Of a DNA stretch of 64,000 bases, positions 28,730 through 36,582 are shown in pieces. Where the stretch lies: contig JAGRJY010000053.1 of the NCBI GenBank assembly GCA_020442465.1, positions 1 through 64,000 on the forward strand, in the 5' to 3' direction. Numbering within the stretch: the stretch's first letter is position 1; every line of letters begins with the position of its first letter. This DNA is from Lysobacterales bacterium (lineage in GTDB: Bacteria; Pseudomonadota; Gammaproteobacteria; Xanthomonadales; Xanthomonadaceae). Under the pieces are notes generated by a model, which did not search any database, had not been told where the DNA came from, and saw nothing but the letters and a program-made list of their open reading frames with translations. Made by a program: the position numbers and the translations under genes.

Positions 28730-29308
28730 CTACGACGCTGTGAACGCGCCAGCGTCGCGCGACCCCGCCGCCCACCGCTGCATGGCCTCGATGGTGCCCA
28801 TCGGCATGCGTGCCCACAGCGCCGACCGACCCTCAACCCGATGGGTCAGGGTGACTTCGATGCCGTCGCGCGTGCGATACAGCGTGCATTCGAGCCAGGT
28901 GCGCCGATCGCTGTGGCGATGTTCGGCCAGGCAGGGCAGGTGGTTGATCTGATCCATTCCGCACACGCGATCGAACAGGCGGCCCAGCGCAGAACGCGGA
29001 TCGTGCCTGGGTGCGGCAGGCGACGCGGCCGCCACGATACGTTCCATGAGCCGGCTCCACTCGATCGGGTGGTCCGCATCGGCCACTGGCCAGGCGAAGG
29101 TCTTGGTGGTTGATCCGGTTCGAGCGCTGCCCTTGAAACTGCGGAAAGACCAGCGCAGGAAAGCCTGGCCCTGAGCCTCCTCGGCGCTCACTGAGGTTTG
29201 CATAGTCAGGAAGCCCCAAGGGCGCTCGTCGATCTGCCGCTCCGCGCGCAGTTCGCGAATGCCGGCCGCCTGATGCAGGGAGTGTCTCAATGCTGCGCGC
29301 AGGTTCAT
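28730..29308 (-). CDS. Hypothetical protein, unknown function
   Basis: The 192-residue product begins with MNLRAALRHSLHQAAGI and has no signal peptide or clear membrane helix. A purine-rich GGAGAAGG lies about eight bases before the start on the minus strand, which supports this start. The protein contains a conserved-looking WSFRSFKG segment and a C-terminal MGTIEAMQRWAA helix, but I do not recognise the family. It is divergent from the cold-shock/DUF1294 gene, with about 220 bases between the two starts that must hold both promoters. Confidence 0.55.
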   Translation of the reverse strand: MNLRAALRHSLHQAAGIRELRAERQIDERPWGFLTMQTSVSAEEAQGQAFLRWSFRSFKGSARTGSTTKTFAWPVADADHPIEWSRLMERIVAAASPAAPRHDPRSALGRLFDRVCGMDQINHLPCLAEHRHSDRRTWLECTLYRTRDGIEVTLTHRVEGRSALWARMPMGTIEAMQRWAAGSRDAGAFTAS

Positions 29309-29526
29309 GGTGATGGCCTTCTCCGGGGGGAGGGTGTCGCTGCGCGCCGACGCTGCCGCAGAGCGCGCGAGCCGATCGCATCAAGCTGCGTCACAGTACA
29401 CTGGCAGAGGACGAACTCAACCCGCCCCCGAAATGCGTCGCGCCGACGACTTTGTCTGCCGGTAGCCGCCGCACTCGCCAGAACGGCCTTCGTGCGGTGC
29501 GGGGGAAACGGTAGCGAGGATGCACG

Positions 29527-30171
29527 ATGGCGCAGCGATCTCAAGGTGGTGCCCTGCGTGGCGGGCGCATCGCCAGCTGGCAGGCTGATCGCGGTTTCGG
29601 CTTTGTCGAGCCGGATGGTGGTGGCGATCGCGTATTCGTGCACATCCACGACGTGCAGGGCGCCTGGCGGCCACAGGTTGGGGCGCGCGTGCGGTTCGAG
29701 CTTACGCATTCGCCGAAGGGACTGAAGGCGCTGCGGGTGCGTCCGGTTGGTGCGGCTCGGGCGTCCAGCACGCTACGCGCGCCGGGCATGTTTTCCCTGG
29801 CGATCGCCCTGGCCATCTGGCCGGTGCTGGGATGGGCCGTACTTCGGGCCGGCTGGCCGGCCGCCGTGGTCGGTGTCTACGCCGGGATGAGCGTGCTGCT
29901 GTTCGCGATGTACGGGTTCGACAAGCGCGCTGCCCAACGTGGTGGCCCGCGCACGCCCGAGGTCACGCTGCAGGTGATGGCCGTGTCGGGAGGATGGCCG
30001 GGCGCGCTGCTCGCCCAACAGTTGTTTCGCCACAAGACCAGCAAGCAGTCCTTCCGGCGCGTGTTCTGGGTGATGGTGGTCGTGAACCTGGTCGGCCTTT
30101 GGCTACTCTTTTCCGACGAGGGCAGCGTTCATCTGCGTGCGGCACTGTCCCTGCTGTTGAACCCAAGATAG
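29527..30171 (+). CDS. Cold-shock domain fused to DUF1294 membrane protein
   Basis: Residues 10-65 form an OB-fold cold-shock domain with the RNP1-like DRGFGFVEPDGG and the RNP2-like VFVHI, so this part may bind single-stranded nucleic acid in the cytoplasm. After a linker, three to four hydrophobic helices (about 85-185) carry the MYGFDKRAAQRGGPRTPE and SGGWPGALLAQQ segments characteristic of DUF1294. Such fusions are common in Proteobacteria, but their role is not known. The start at 29527 follows AGCGAGGATGCACG, with AGGA closely spaced to the ATG. The gene is single and divergent from the hypothetical gene upstream. Confidence 0.85.
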   Translation: MAQRSQGGALRGGRIASWQADRGFGFVEPDGGGDRVFVHIHDVQGAWRPQVGARVRFELTHSPKGLKALRVRPVGAARASSTLRAPGMFSLAIALAIWPVLGWAVLRAGWPAAVVGVYAGMSVLLFAMYGFDKRAAQRGGPRTPEVTLQVMAVSGGWPGALLAQQLFRHKTSKQSFRRVFWVMVVVNLVGLWLLFSDEGSVHLRAALSLLLNPR

Positions 30172-30297
30172 TCGGCGCCCCGTGCCCTGTGAATCGATGT
30201 TGCGAATCGAGACTGGCGAGCTCGTAGGGTTGGAAAGGGAACGCGCCAAGCCCGCGGGTTCGGAGCGTCGCGCTGGTCCGGGGCCATCTGGCGTGAG

Positions 30298-30744
30298 GTG
30301 GTCGTCGTTGAGCAAGAGCAACCTGAAGGGGCGTCTGCGTTGATTCCGGCTTGGATCGCATTGGGTGTCGTCGGCCTTGCCGGCGTTTACTTGCTGGTGT
30401 TGGGCGCGGCTGCGATCTTCCGGCCGGCCTTGGCTTCTGCATTTCTGCTCGGCTTTGCCAGCACGGCGTGGCTTCACTTCGCAGAGCTTGCTCTACGCGT
30501 CCTCGTTGGCGCCTGCCTGCTTGTCGCCGCCCCGAGCATGCCGGGCGCAGACGTGTTCCGGATGGTTGGGGTGGTACTGGTGGCTACGTCGGTTCTGATG
30601 GCGCTGGTGCCTTGGCGGTTTCATCGGCAATTTGCCGAGCGGGCTGTGCCGAAGGCCCTCCAGCATCTTGGCCTCGTCGGCGTGTGCTCGGCGGTGGGTG
30701 GAGGCCTCATGCTGGCTTGTGCAGGCATCGGTGCGACATCGTGA
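30298..30744 (+). CDS. Small integral membrane protein, unknown
   Basis: The product has four predicted membrane helices (about 16-40, 46-68, 75-102 and 122-146 counted from the GTG at 30298) and an amphipathic basic loop, WRFHRQFAERAVPK, before the last helix. The start is uncertain: an in-frame TTG at 30340 has GAAGGGG about ten bases upstream and would place the first helix right at the N-terminus, which looks better than the GTG. I recognise no family. It stands alone, about 130 bases after the DUF1294 gene. Confidence 0.5.
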   Translation: MVVVEQEQPEGASALIPAWIALGVVGLAGVYLLVLGAAAIFRPALASAFLLGFASTAWLHFAELALRVLVGACLLVAAPSMPGADVFRMVGVVLVATSVLMALVPWRFHRQFAERAVPKALQHLGLVGVCSAVGGGLMLACAGIGATS

Positions 30745-30996
30745 CTGCGCATGGGCGAGCATCCATGGCACAAGCTTCGATGCGGGCTGAGACGACCATG
30801 GCCATCGGCTGCCATGCGCTGCCTACCCGCAAAGGGAGGTCGCTGTCGCCGTCCACCACGCATGAAGTGGATGAAGGGCCGCGTCTTGTTCTGGGTGCGC
30901 GACGCCCAGCTGCCAACTGGAGCGAACCGATGCAACGTGCTTTCGTGTCACTGCGGAAGATGTCGGCCACCGGCCGCTCAATGCGGCGCTTTGCCC

Positions 30997-31491
30997 GTGC
31001 GAATTGAAGTCGACGATCTCAGTCGCCCCGCGGTCGTGGCGCTGCTGGCCGAACACCTGCAGAGCATGCACGCGCTGTCGCCGCCGGGGAGCGTGCATGC
31101 CCTGAATCTCGACGGGCTCAGGTCGGGCGGCGTGACCTTCTGGACGGCTTGGGATGACGGCGGCCTGGCAGGCTGTGCGGCGCTGAAGGAGCTCTCGCCG
31201 ACGCATGGCGAGATCAAGTCCATGCGCACCCCCGCGCTGCGACGGCGCCTCGGTGCAGGCAGGACACTGCTTGCGCATCTGATCGAGGAAGCGCACCGCC
31301 GCGGCTATCATCGACTCAGCCTCGAGACCGGCTCGACCCCGGCCTTTGCGGCCGCGCATCGTCTGTATGAGGCGTTCGGATTCGTTGCCTGCGGTCCGTT
31401 CGGCGACTACCGGGAAGATCCGCACAGCCTGTTCATGAGCCGGTCGCTGGTCGGCGATCGCACCGGTGCGGCGAGTGCCGGCAGCGACTGA
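30997..31491 (+). CDS. GNAT-family N-acetyltransferase
   Basis: From a GTG at 30997 the 164-residue product begins VRIEVDDLSRPAVVALLAEHL and carries GNAT features: a KSMRT strand, the acetyl-CoA loop RRRLGAGRTLLAHLIEEA (motif A, with R-x-x-x-G-x-G/A compressed), and a C-terminal LYEAFGFVACGPFGDY. It would transfer acetyl groups from acetyl-CoA to an unknown amine in the cytoplasm. The open frame extends upstream to 30751, but that part does not look like protein of this family. No strong ribosome binding site decides between the GTG and a TTG at 30991. Confidence 0.75.
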   Translation: MRIEVDDLSRPAVVALLAEHLQSMHALSPPGSVHALNLDGLRSGGVTFWTAWDDGGLAGCAALKELSPTHGEIKSMRTPALRRRLGAGRTLLAHLIEEAHRRGYHRLSLETGSTPAFAAAHRLYEAFGFVACGPFGDYREDPHSLFMSRSLVGDRTGAASAGSD

Positions 31492-31622
31492 ACAGGATGG
31501 TTCACCTTTGGCCTTGAGGGCGTGGTGCAGGCATGGGCCAGCGCATGTCGCGGCCATCCCCGCATGCAGCGCGGCGCGCCTGCAGGGCAGACTGCGACGG
31601 GATCAGCAAACGGAGACGACAG

Positions 31623-31934
31623 ATGTACGGATTGATCGGCAAGATGAAGTGCCAACCCGGGCAGCGTGAAGCATTGGTCGCCATCCTGCTGGAGGGCCTG
31701 CGCGACATGCCTGGCTGCCTCAGTTATGTGGTGGCGCACGACCCTTCGGATGAGGATTCGATCTGGATCACCGAGGCCTGGAACGATCAGGCCAGTCATC
31801 AGGCGTCGCTGGCCTTGCCGTCCGTTCAAGCGGCGATCGCGCGCGGCAGACCGCTGATCGCGGGCTTCGGTGAACGATTCGAGACCCTGCCAGTGGGCGG
31901 TCATGGTCTCGTCGCGCCGGCGGCTACAGCCTAG
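31623..31934 (+). CDS. Antibiotic biosynthesis monooxygenase (ABM) domain protein
   Basis: The ATG at 31623 has GGAGACGA eight bases upstream and gives 103 residues beginning MYGLIGKMKCQPGQREALVAIL. The pattern of an N-terminal strand, a helix, the CLSYVVAHDPSDEDSIWITEAW segment and a final SLPSVQAAI helix is that of a single ABM (dimeric alpha-beta barrel) domain. Such proteins include quinol monooxygenases and heme-degrading enzymes; the substrate here cannot be told from sequence. Only 18 bases separate it from the methyltransferase gene, so the two may be cotranscribed. Confidence 0.8.
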   Translation: MYGLIGKMKCQPGQREALVAILLEGLRDMPGCLSYVVAHDPSDEDSIWITEAWNDQASHQASLALPSVQAAIARGRPLIAGFGERFETLPVGGHGLVAPAATA

Positions 31935-31952
31935 GCATCGGCGCGAACCGGG

Positions 31953-32537
31953 ATGGCCACGATCGACGCGTCCCACGGCTACGAGGCGGTCGCTGCGGAG
32001 TACACGCGGCGGCGCGATCAATCGACGGTCGGGCTGGATACCGTACGCACCTGGTCGGGCGCCCTGACGCCGGGTGGAACTGTGCTGGACCTCGGCTGCG
32101 GTGCCGGCACACCGATCGCGGCGATGCTCGTCGCGGCGGGATTCGCGGTCTACGGCGTCGATGCCTCGCCCAGCCAGGTCGCGGCGTTTCGCCGTCGCTT
32201 GCCGCAGGCGCAGGTGGCCTGCGAACCGGCTGAATCATCGCGCTTCTTTGATCGCGCCTTCGACGGCGTCGTCGCGATCGGATTGGTGTTCCTGCTTGAC
32301 GAGACGGCGCAGCGTGCGCTGCTGCACAAGGTGGGGTCGGTGCTGCACCGGGGCGGGCGCCTGCTGTTTTCGGCCCCGCATCAGGTCTGCAGCTGGACCG
32401 ATGTGCTGACCGGCCAGACATCGCGCTCGCTGGGTCTCGAAGCCTACGTGGCCGCCTGCGCGGAAGCGGGCCTGCGGCTCATCGCACGGCCTGTCGATGA
32501 AGGTGAGAATCACCATTTCGACTTTGAACGACGCTGA
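31953..32537 (+). CDS. Class I SAM-dependent methyltransferase
   Basis: The 194-residue protein contains motif I as [16 protein letters not shown], the acidic end of strand 2 as YGVDASPSQ, and the strand-4 region as [15 protein letters not shown], followed by [14 protein letters not shown]. This is a small cytoplasmic methyltransferase of the UbiE/type 11 kind using S-adenosylmethionine. The acceptor is unknown. It follows the ABM gene by 18 bases, suggesting one transcript. Confidence 0.85.
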   Translation: MATIDASHGYEAVAAEYTRRRDQSTVGLDTVRTWSGALTPGGTVLDLGCGAGTPIAAMLVAAGFAVYGVDASPSQVAAFRRRLPQAQVACEPAESSRFFDRAFDGVVAIGLVFLLDETAQRALLHKVGSVLHRGGRLLFSAPHQVCSWTDVLTGQTSRSLGLEAYVAACAEAGLRLIARPVDEGENHHFDFERR

Positions 32538-32662
32538 CTGGGCCCTACGCGGCGCGGCAATCCGGACTGTCTCGGCGTTCGTGTCATGCTTGGGCATCCA
32601 ACGTCGGGACGCCGCGTGAACTCCTCGCTGGCCGAATGCTCAACTGTGGCGGTCGCCCGTCG

Positions 32663-33154
32663 ATGAAGGCGAAACTTCCTTCCGACTCCGGGCCGCTGCG
32701 CAGAACCATCCGCGTTCGCCCGGTAGCGCCAGCCGACGCCGCCCACTGGCTGTCCATGCGCTGCGCGCTGTGGCCCGACGGCACCGTCGAAGAACATCAG
32801 GTGGATGTTCAAGCGTTCCTCGATGGCGCTGCAGCCGAGCCTCACGCGGTCTTGTTCGCCGTCGACGAGGTCGATGCCCCCTTGGGGTTTGCGGAACTGT
32901 CGATTCGCCCCTGTGCCGAGGGGTGCGTCAGCCAGCGGGTCGCCTACCTGGAGGGGTGGTTCGTGCCGCAACACGCGCGGCGGCGCGGTGTGGGGGGCGC
33001 GCTGATGCGCGGTGCCGAAGCGTGGGCGCGCGCGCAGGGCTGCAGCGAACTGGCCTCGGACACCCAGCCCGACAACGAAATCAGTCGTTCGGCCCACGCA
33101 GCGCTCGGGTTCGACGAAGTGGGTCTGGTCGTCTGTTTGCGCAAGCGCCTGTGA
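32663..33154 (+). CDS. Probable aminoglycoside 6'-N-acetyltransferase, AAC(6')-I type (GNAT)
   Basis: The protein has the marks of the AAC(6')-I group: [18 protein letters not shown] near the N-terminus, [20 protein letters not shown] as the acetyl-CoA binding region, then [20 protein letters not shown] and [17 protein letters not shown] at the end. Enzymes of this group acetylate the 6'-amino group of aminoglycosides; chromosomal members occur in relatives such as Stenotrophomonas (AAC(6')-Iz). Length (163 residues from the ATG at 32663) is close to normal. The start is uncertain: an in-frame ATG at 32636 adds nine residues, and neither has a good ribosome binding site. Resistance is inferred from family only; the natural substrate may differ. 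There is no integron or transposon next to it. Confidence 0.75.
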   Translation: MKAKLPSDSGPLRRTIRVRPVAPADAAHWLSMRCALWPDGTVEEHQVDVQAFLDGAAAEPHAVLFAVDEVDAPLGFAELSIRPCAEGCVSQRVAYLEGWFVPQHARRRGVGGALMRGAEAWARAQGCSELASDTQPDNEISRSAHAALGFDEVGLVVCLRKRL

Positions 33155-33249
33155 CCCGGCATCGTAGCGGTCTGCATCCATGTTGTACGGATCAGGGCCG
33201 CAGGGCGGCCACGGGCACCACGCTGCCGACACCATCGATGGGAAGGGCC

Positions 33250-33639
33250 ATGCACGACGACACGCGCGCCTACAACGCCGGCCAAGCTCCCGCGGACCAG
33301 GCGATCTGTGCTCGCCTCGCCGAGCAGATCGACCGCGCTCTGCCCGACGCCGAGAACAAGGTCTGGCATGCGCATCCGGTGTGGTTTCTCGATGGCAACC
33401 CCATCGTCGGCTACAGTAAGCTGAAGTCATGCATCCGTCTGCTGTTCTGGAGCGGTCAGTCCTTCGACGAGCCCGGACTCGAGGCGGAAGGCAAGTTCAA
33501 GGCGGCCGAGGCGCGGTTCACGTCGGTGAGCGACATCGATGATGCGTTGCTGCAGCGCTGGCTGGCGCAGGGCAGGGCCGTTCAGTGGGACTACAAGAAC
33601 ATCGTGCGCCGCAAGGGCAGGCTCGAACGGCTCAAGTAG
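33250..33639 (+). CDS. DUF1801 family protein
   Basis: The ATG at 33250 follows GGGAAGGG by two bases and starts a 129-residue protein with KVWHAHPVWFLDGNPIVGYSKLKSCIRLLFWSG, the core of DUF1801 proteins, which share a fold with the YdhG/YobT group. The C-terminal part, VSDIDDALLQRWLAQGR, is also typical. The family is cytoplasmic and its role is unknown. It is about 95 bases downstream of the acetyltransferase gene. Confidence 0.75.
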   Translation: MHDDTRAYNAGQAPADQAICARLAEQIDRALPDAENKVWHAHPVWFLDGNPIVGYSKLKSCIRLLFWSGQSFDEPGLEAEGKFKAAEARFTSVSDIDDALLQRWLAQGRAVQWDYKNIVRRKGRLERLK

Positions 33640-33899
33640 CCGGCGTCCCGACGCTGCCTCGGTGCGGCAGGCGACTCCGCGTGCACGCTACGGCTGAACT
33701 CGATCGCTTCGGAGGCAGCGCGTTCGCCGTGAACCCCGACGCCGGTATCGGTTCGTCGGGTTGCCCAGATGCGAAGATGGTGGCCTGGGCGCGGCATGAC
33801 GATCCCGATTCGCGCCGCGCCACTGGCCAGATCAGGTGTTTCGGCCGGCGTTTGGCACCGAATCGCTGAGCTCGCGGCACCGGCAGAAGGAGACCACCC

Positions 33900-34301
33900 A
33901 TGGCTACAGGTCACTGCAATTGCGGGGCGGTGCAGTACGCGCTGGACGACGATCCCCGTGATGTCTACGTCTGCCATTGCTCGATCTGCCGGCGCGCCAC
34001 AGGCTGCCATGGCATCGCCGTGGTCCTGGTGCCGAAAAGCAGATTCCGCTGGGTGGCGGGGGAGCGCAGCATCGCGAGCTGGAGAAAGCCGGACGGTGAC
34101 TGGGAGATGTGGTTCTGCCGGGTATGCGGTTCGCCGGTGCCGGGTGAGAACGACCCGCACAGCATGTTCGTACCGGCTGGTTCGGTGACCGACGGCGGTG
34201 CGCAGATGCGCGTGGCGCACCACATCTGGGTCGACTCGAAAGCGCCCTGGGACGAGATCGGTGACCACGGCAAGCAGCACAGGGAGGGGTTCAAGGGCTG
34301 A
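33900..34301 (+). CDS. GFA-family (CENP-V/glutathione-dependent formaldehyde-activating-like) zinc protein
   Basis: The 133-residue protein begins GHCNCGAVQYAL and continues with VCHCSICRRATGC and WFCRVCGSPVPG, giving the seven or so cysteines that bind two zinc ions in the GFA/CENP-V fold. It should be cytoplasmic. Members are often annotated as aldehyde-activating enzymes, but activity varies and is not shown for most. AGAAGGAGA about eight bases before the ATG is a strong ribosome binding site. The 260 bases before it hold no gene that I can support. Confidence 0.85.
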   Translation: MATGHCNCGAVQYALDDDPRDVYVCHCSICRRATGCHGIAVVLVPKSRFRWVAGERSIASWRKPDGDWEMWFCRVCGSPVPGENDPHSMFVPAGSVTDGGAQMRVAHHIWVDSKAPWDEIGDHGKQHREGFKG

Positions 34302-34461
34302 GGCCGTGGCGTGATGGCTTTGGATCCGGCCCACAGCGGCGCGGATGTGGGTGCCTCACGACGCTCGTCGCAGTGCCTCAAGGGTTGCCTGCGCTGCTCG
34401 CGAAGAGTCGACGCCAACCATGGCGCGCGCCGATACACTGACAGTCTTGGTGAGAGGGGAG

Positions 34462-34899
34462 ATGGCCGTGGCCAGGATTCTGCGCAATCTGCTCGCTGTG
34501 GTCCTTGGTTTCGTCGTTGGCGGCGTGGTCAACATGGCGATCATCATGACGCTGCCGCTGCTGATCCCGCCGCCGGCTGGCGTCGATGTGACCAACGCGG
34601 AGAGCCTCGCCGCGGCCATGCATCTATTCGAGCCCAAGCACTTCGTCGCACCATTCCTCGCCCATGCGCTGGGAGCGTTCGTCGGCGCATTCGTGGCCTA
34701 CGTCATCGCTGCCACGCGCAAGGCCTGGCTGGCCTATCTCATCGGCGTGCTCTCGCTGTGCGGCGGCATCGCAGCGAGCTTCATGATTCCGGCGCCGGCC
34801 TGGTTCGTCGCGCTGGATCTCATCGTCGCTTACATCCCAATGGCCTGGCTCGCCACGGTGCTCGGGCGGCGCGTGGTCAAGGCGCAGGGTGGCGGCTGA
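34462..34899 (+). CDS. Four-helix integral membrane protein, unknown
   Basis: I start at the ATG at 34462 (MAVARILRNLLAVVLGFVVGG), which gives 145 residues with four hydrophobic helices. The purine-rich GAGAGGGGAG at 34452-34461 is directly against this ATG, so the GTG two codons later (34468) has better spacing and may be the real start. The long segment upstream in the same frame has no protein-like character. I do not recognise the family; position alone tells nothing about function. Confidence 0.6.
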   Translation: MAVARILRNLLAVVLGFVVGGVVNMAIIMTLPLLIPPPAGVDVTNAESLAAAMHLFEPKHFVAPFLAHALGAFVGAFVAYVIAATRKAWLAYLIGVLSLCGGIAASFMIPAPAWFVALDLIVAYIPMAWLATVLGRRVVKAQGGG

Positions 34900-35325
34900 G
34901 GCGAGGCTCGGGTCGCGCCCGGTGCGAGGCTTGCCGCCCGGTTGCTCGAGCATGCCGCGGGGCCAGGCCGTCGAGGCGGCCGCCAAGATCGACATGGAAC
35001 GGCTCGACCAAGGGGACTGCCGAACCCTGCGGACCCTTGGCGCGATCGGTCCCAAGGCGTCAAGCTGGATCCGCGCTCCCGATCCAATTCGATCCGAGAG
35101 CCGCGCTGCTTGTCGACGGCAGATGCCACCTGTTCGTCTACCGAGGCGGCGCGCCATCGCAAGACGACCCCCGCGGGTTCATGGGGAAACGGCAGGTTCA
35201 GCTGGCGGCCGGAGGCGTAGGGCGGCGCTCGTCAAGACGCGCAAGCATTCGACCCGCATCGACGCGACGGATGACCAGACCGCTTCCGAATGGGCGGCCC
35301 ACCCACCGGCGCTCGTGTCGTTCGC
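34900..35325. other. Intergenic stretch between convergent genes, with a doubtful coding relic
   Basis: No gene can be supported here. Around 35070-35220 one plus-strand frame reads IQFDPRAALLVDGRCHLFVY and then DDPRGFMGKRQVQLAAGGV, which looks like protein but lacks a start, and its flanks look non-coding. It may be the relic of a decayed gene. The stretch lies between a plus-strand membrane-protein gene and the end of the minus-strand metallopeptidase gene; I see no clear terminator. Confidence 0.25.
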
Positions 35326-36198
35326 CTACAAGTCCCGCGCCGAAAACGTGTCGCACTGGCCGGCCTGGCCGCTCTCGAACCCGCGCTTGAACCAGCGCAC
35401 ACGCTGGGCCGAGCTGCCGTGGGTGAACGAGTCGGGCACGACGGTGCCGCGAGCCTGGCGCTGCAGGCGGTCGTCGCCGATGGCGCTGGCGGTGCTGAGC
35501 GCTTCCTCGATGTCGCCGGCCTCCAGCCAGCGGTGGCGCTGCTGGGCATGGTAGGCCCAGACGCCGGCGAAGCAGTCGGCCTGCAGTTCCTGGCGCACCA
35601 GCGGACCGTCGGCGCCTTCGACGCTCTGACCGCGCCGGCGGGCTTCCTGCACCTGACGGGTGGTGCCGGTCAGGGTCTGCACGTGGTGCCCGATCTCGTG
35701 CGCGATGACGTAGGCCTCGGCGAAATCGCCGCCGCCGCCGAGGCGGGTGCGCATCTGCTCGAAGAAACTGGTGTCGAGGTACACCTTGCGGTCGCCCGGG
35801 CAGTAGAACGGGCCGACCGCGGCGTCGGCCGTGCCGCAGGCCGACTGCACCTGGCCGGAGAACATCACCAGCGCCGCATCCTGGTACTGGCTGCCGCTGG
35901 CGCTGAAGATCTGCCGCCAGATGTCTTCCGACTCGCCGAGGATCGACGCGACGAACTGGCGTGCTTCATCGTTGCCGGGCGCGGGGCCGACCGGCTGATC
36001 GACCGTGCCGCCGCCTGACGAGCCACCCTGCATCTGCGCGACCAGGCCGAGCATCTCCAATGGGTTCTTGCCGAGCAGCAGGCCAATGACCACCACCACG
36101 ATGATGCCGCCAAGGCCGAGTCCGCCGGCCTTGCGCACCGGGCGCATGCCGCGGCGGTCTTCGATGTTGCTGCTCTGTCGTGCGGAACGCCATTTCAT
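35326..36198 (-). CDS. Neutral zinc metallopeptidase, YpfJ family
   Basis: The 290-residue protein (start at 36198, MKWRSARQSSN) has one N-terminal membrane helix, GLGGIIVVVVIGLLLG, so the bulk should face the periplasm. It then shows the YpfJ pattern: VGPFYCPGDRKVYLDTSFF, the zinc-binding VIAHEIGHHVQ (HExxH), a later RQELQADCFAGVWA supplying the third ligand, and GDDRLQRQARG. These are neutral zinc metallopeptidases of uncertain substrate. The frame is open further upstream (to 36456), but that part lies in the leader of the divergent arginine operon and lacks family features. Transcription is divergent from the arginine operon. Confidence 0.9.
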   Translation of the reverse strand: MKWRSARQSSNIEDRRGMRPVRKAGGLGLGGIIVVVVIGLLLGKNPLEMLGLVAQMQGGSSGGGTVDQPVGPAPGNDEARQFVASILGESEDIWRQIFSASGSQYQDAALVMFSGQVQSACGTADAAVGPFYCPGDRKVYLDTSFFEQMRTRLGGGGDFAEAYVIAHEIGHHVQTLTGTTRQVQEARRRGQSVEGADGPLVRQELQADCFAGVWAYHAQQRHRWLEAGDIEEALSTASAIGDDRLQRQARGTVVPDSFTHGSSAQRVRWFKRGFESGQAGQCDTFSARDL

Positions 36199-36454
36199 GG
36201 GCTGGTCCAAGCGGTCGTCGTGGGTGGCCTGCATTCTCGGCGCTGTCGATGGATTTCGGCAAATTTCGCGACGGCTGGCATCGTCGATCGCGATCTCCAT
36301 GCCGATCTCGTTCCCGGTCGCGAACGTTCGAAGCGGTGCGCCCCGTGAGATGGCGACGCGTGTTGTTGCATTGCACCAGCAGACCCGGCACACTCGCGCC
36401 ATGCCTTCCCTGTCTGCCCCCTGCGCTGTGTCTTCTGCCCGCCTCGCGGCCGGC

Positions 36455-36502
36455 ATGACGTCGCGTGCGCGCCGACGCTATCTGGACCATCGGGCCGGGT
36501 AG
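36455..36502 (+). CDS. Arginine-rich leader peptide of the arg operon (predicted attenuator)
   Basis: A short ORF reads MTSRARRRYLDHRAG and stops at TAG. Five of 15 residues are arginine, three of them consecutive (codons at 36470-36478). It lies 80 bases upstream of the first arginine-biosynthesis gene and 29 bases before a strong intrinsic terminator, the arrangement of a ribosome-mediated attenuator in which stalling at Arg codons senses charged tRNA-Arg. The ribosome binding site is weak (GGCCGG). An in-frame ATG at 36401 would give a 33-residue leader ending in the same Arg-rich part. Confidence 0.65.
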   Translation: MTSRARRRYLDHRAG

Positions 36503-36539
36503 GCAGCACCGTTGCATCGCATCCATACCCCAAGGCCCA
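36492..36539 (+). promoter_or_regulatory. Predicted antiterminator pairing of the arg attenuator
   Basis: GGGCC-GGGT at 36492-36500 can pair with ACCC at 36527-36530 and GGCCC at 36534-36538, leaving a three-base bulge (36531-36533): nine base pairs in total. This occupies the 5' arm of the terminator, so the two structures exclude each other. The upstream strand covers the last codons and stop of the leader ORF. A ribosome stalled at the Arg run (36470-36478) would leave it free, while one that reaches the stop would mask it. The pairing was worked out by eye; energies were not computed. Confidence 0.55.
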
Positions 36540-36560
36540 GCCCCAAGCTGGGCCTTGTTC
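36532..36560 (+). terminator. Intrinsic terminator in the arg operon leader
   Basis: AAGGCCCAGC at 36532-36541 and GCTGGGCCTT at 36547-36556 form a perfect 10-bp stem with a five-base loop, followed by GTTCGTTTT. It lies 22 bases before the argF' start codon, not after a gene, and the upstream gene is divergent. It can therefore only act on transcripts entering the arginine operon, which fits attenuation. Confidence 0.85.
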
Positions 36561-36582
36561 GTTTTCAGCCCCGGAATTCTTC

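Noticed and set aside
30751..30996. N-terminal extension of the GNAT protein from the ATG at 30751
   Set aside because: The extra 82 residues are Arg/Cys-rich and show no protein-like pattern; the GNAT domain begins at about 30997.
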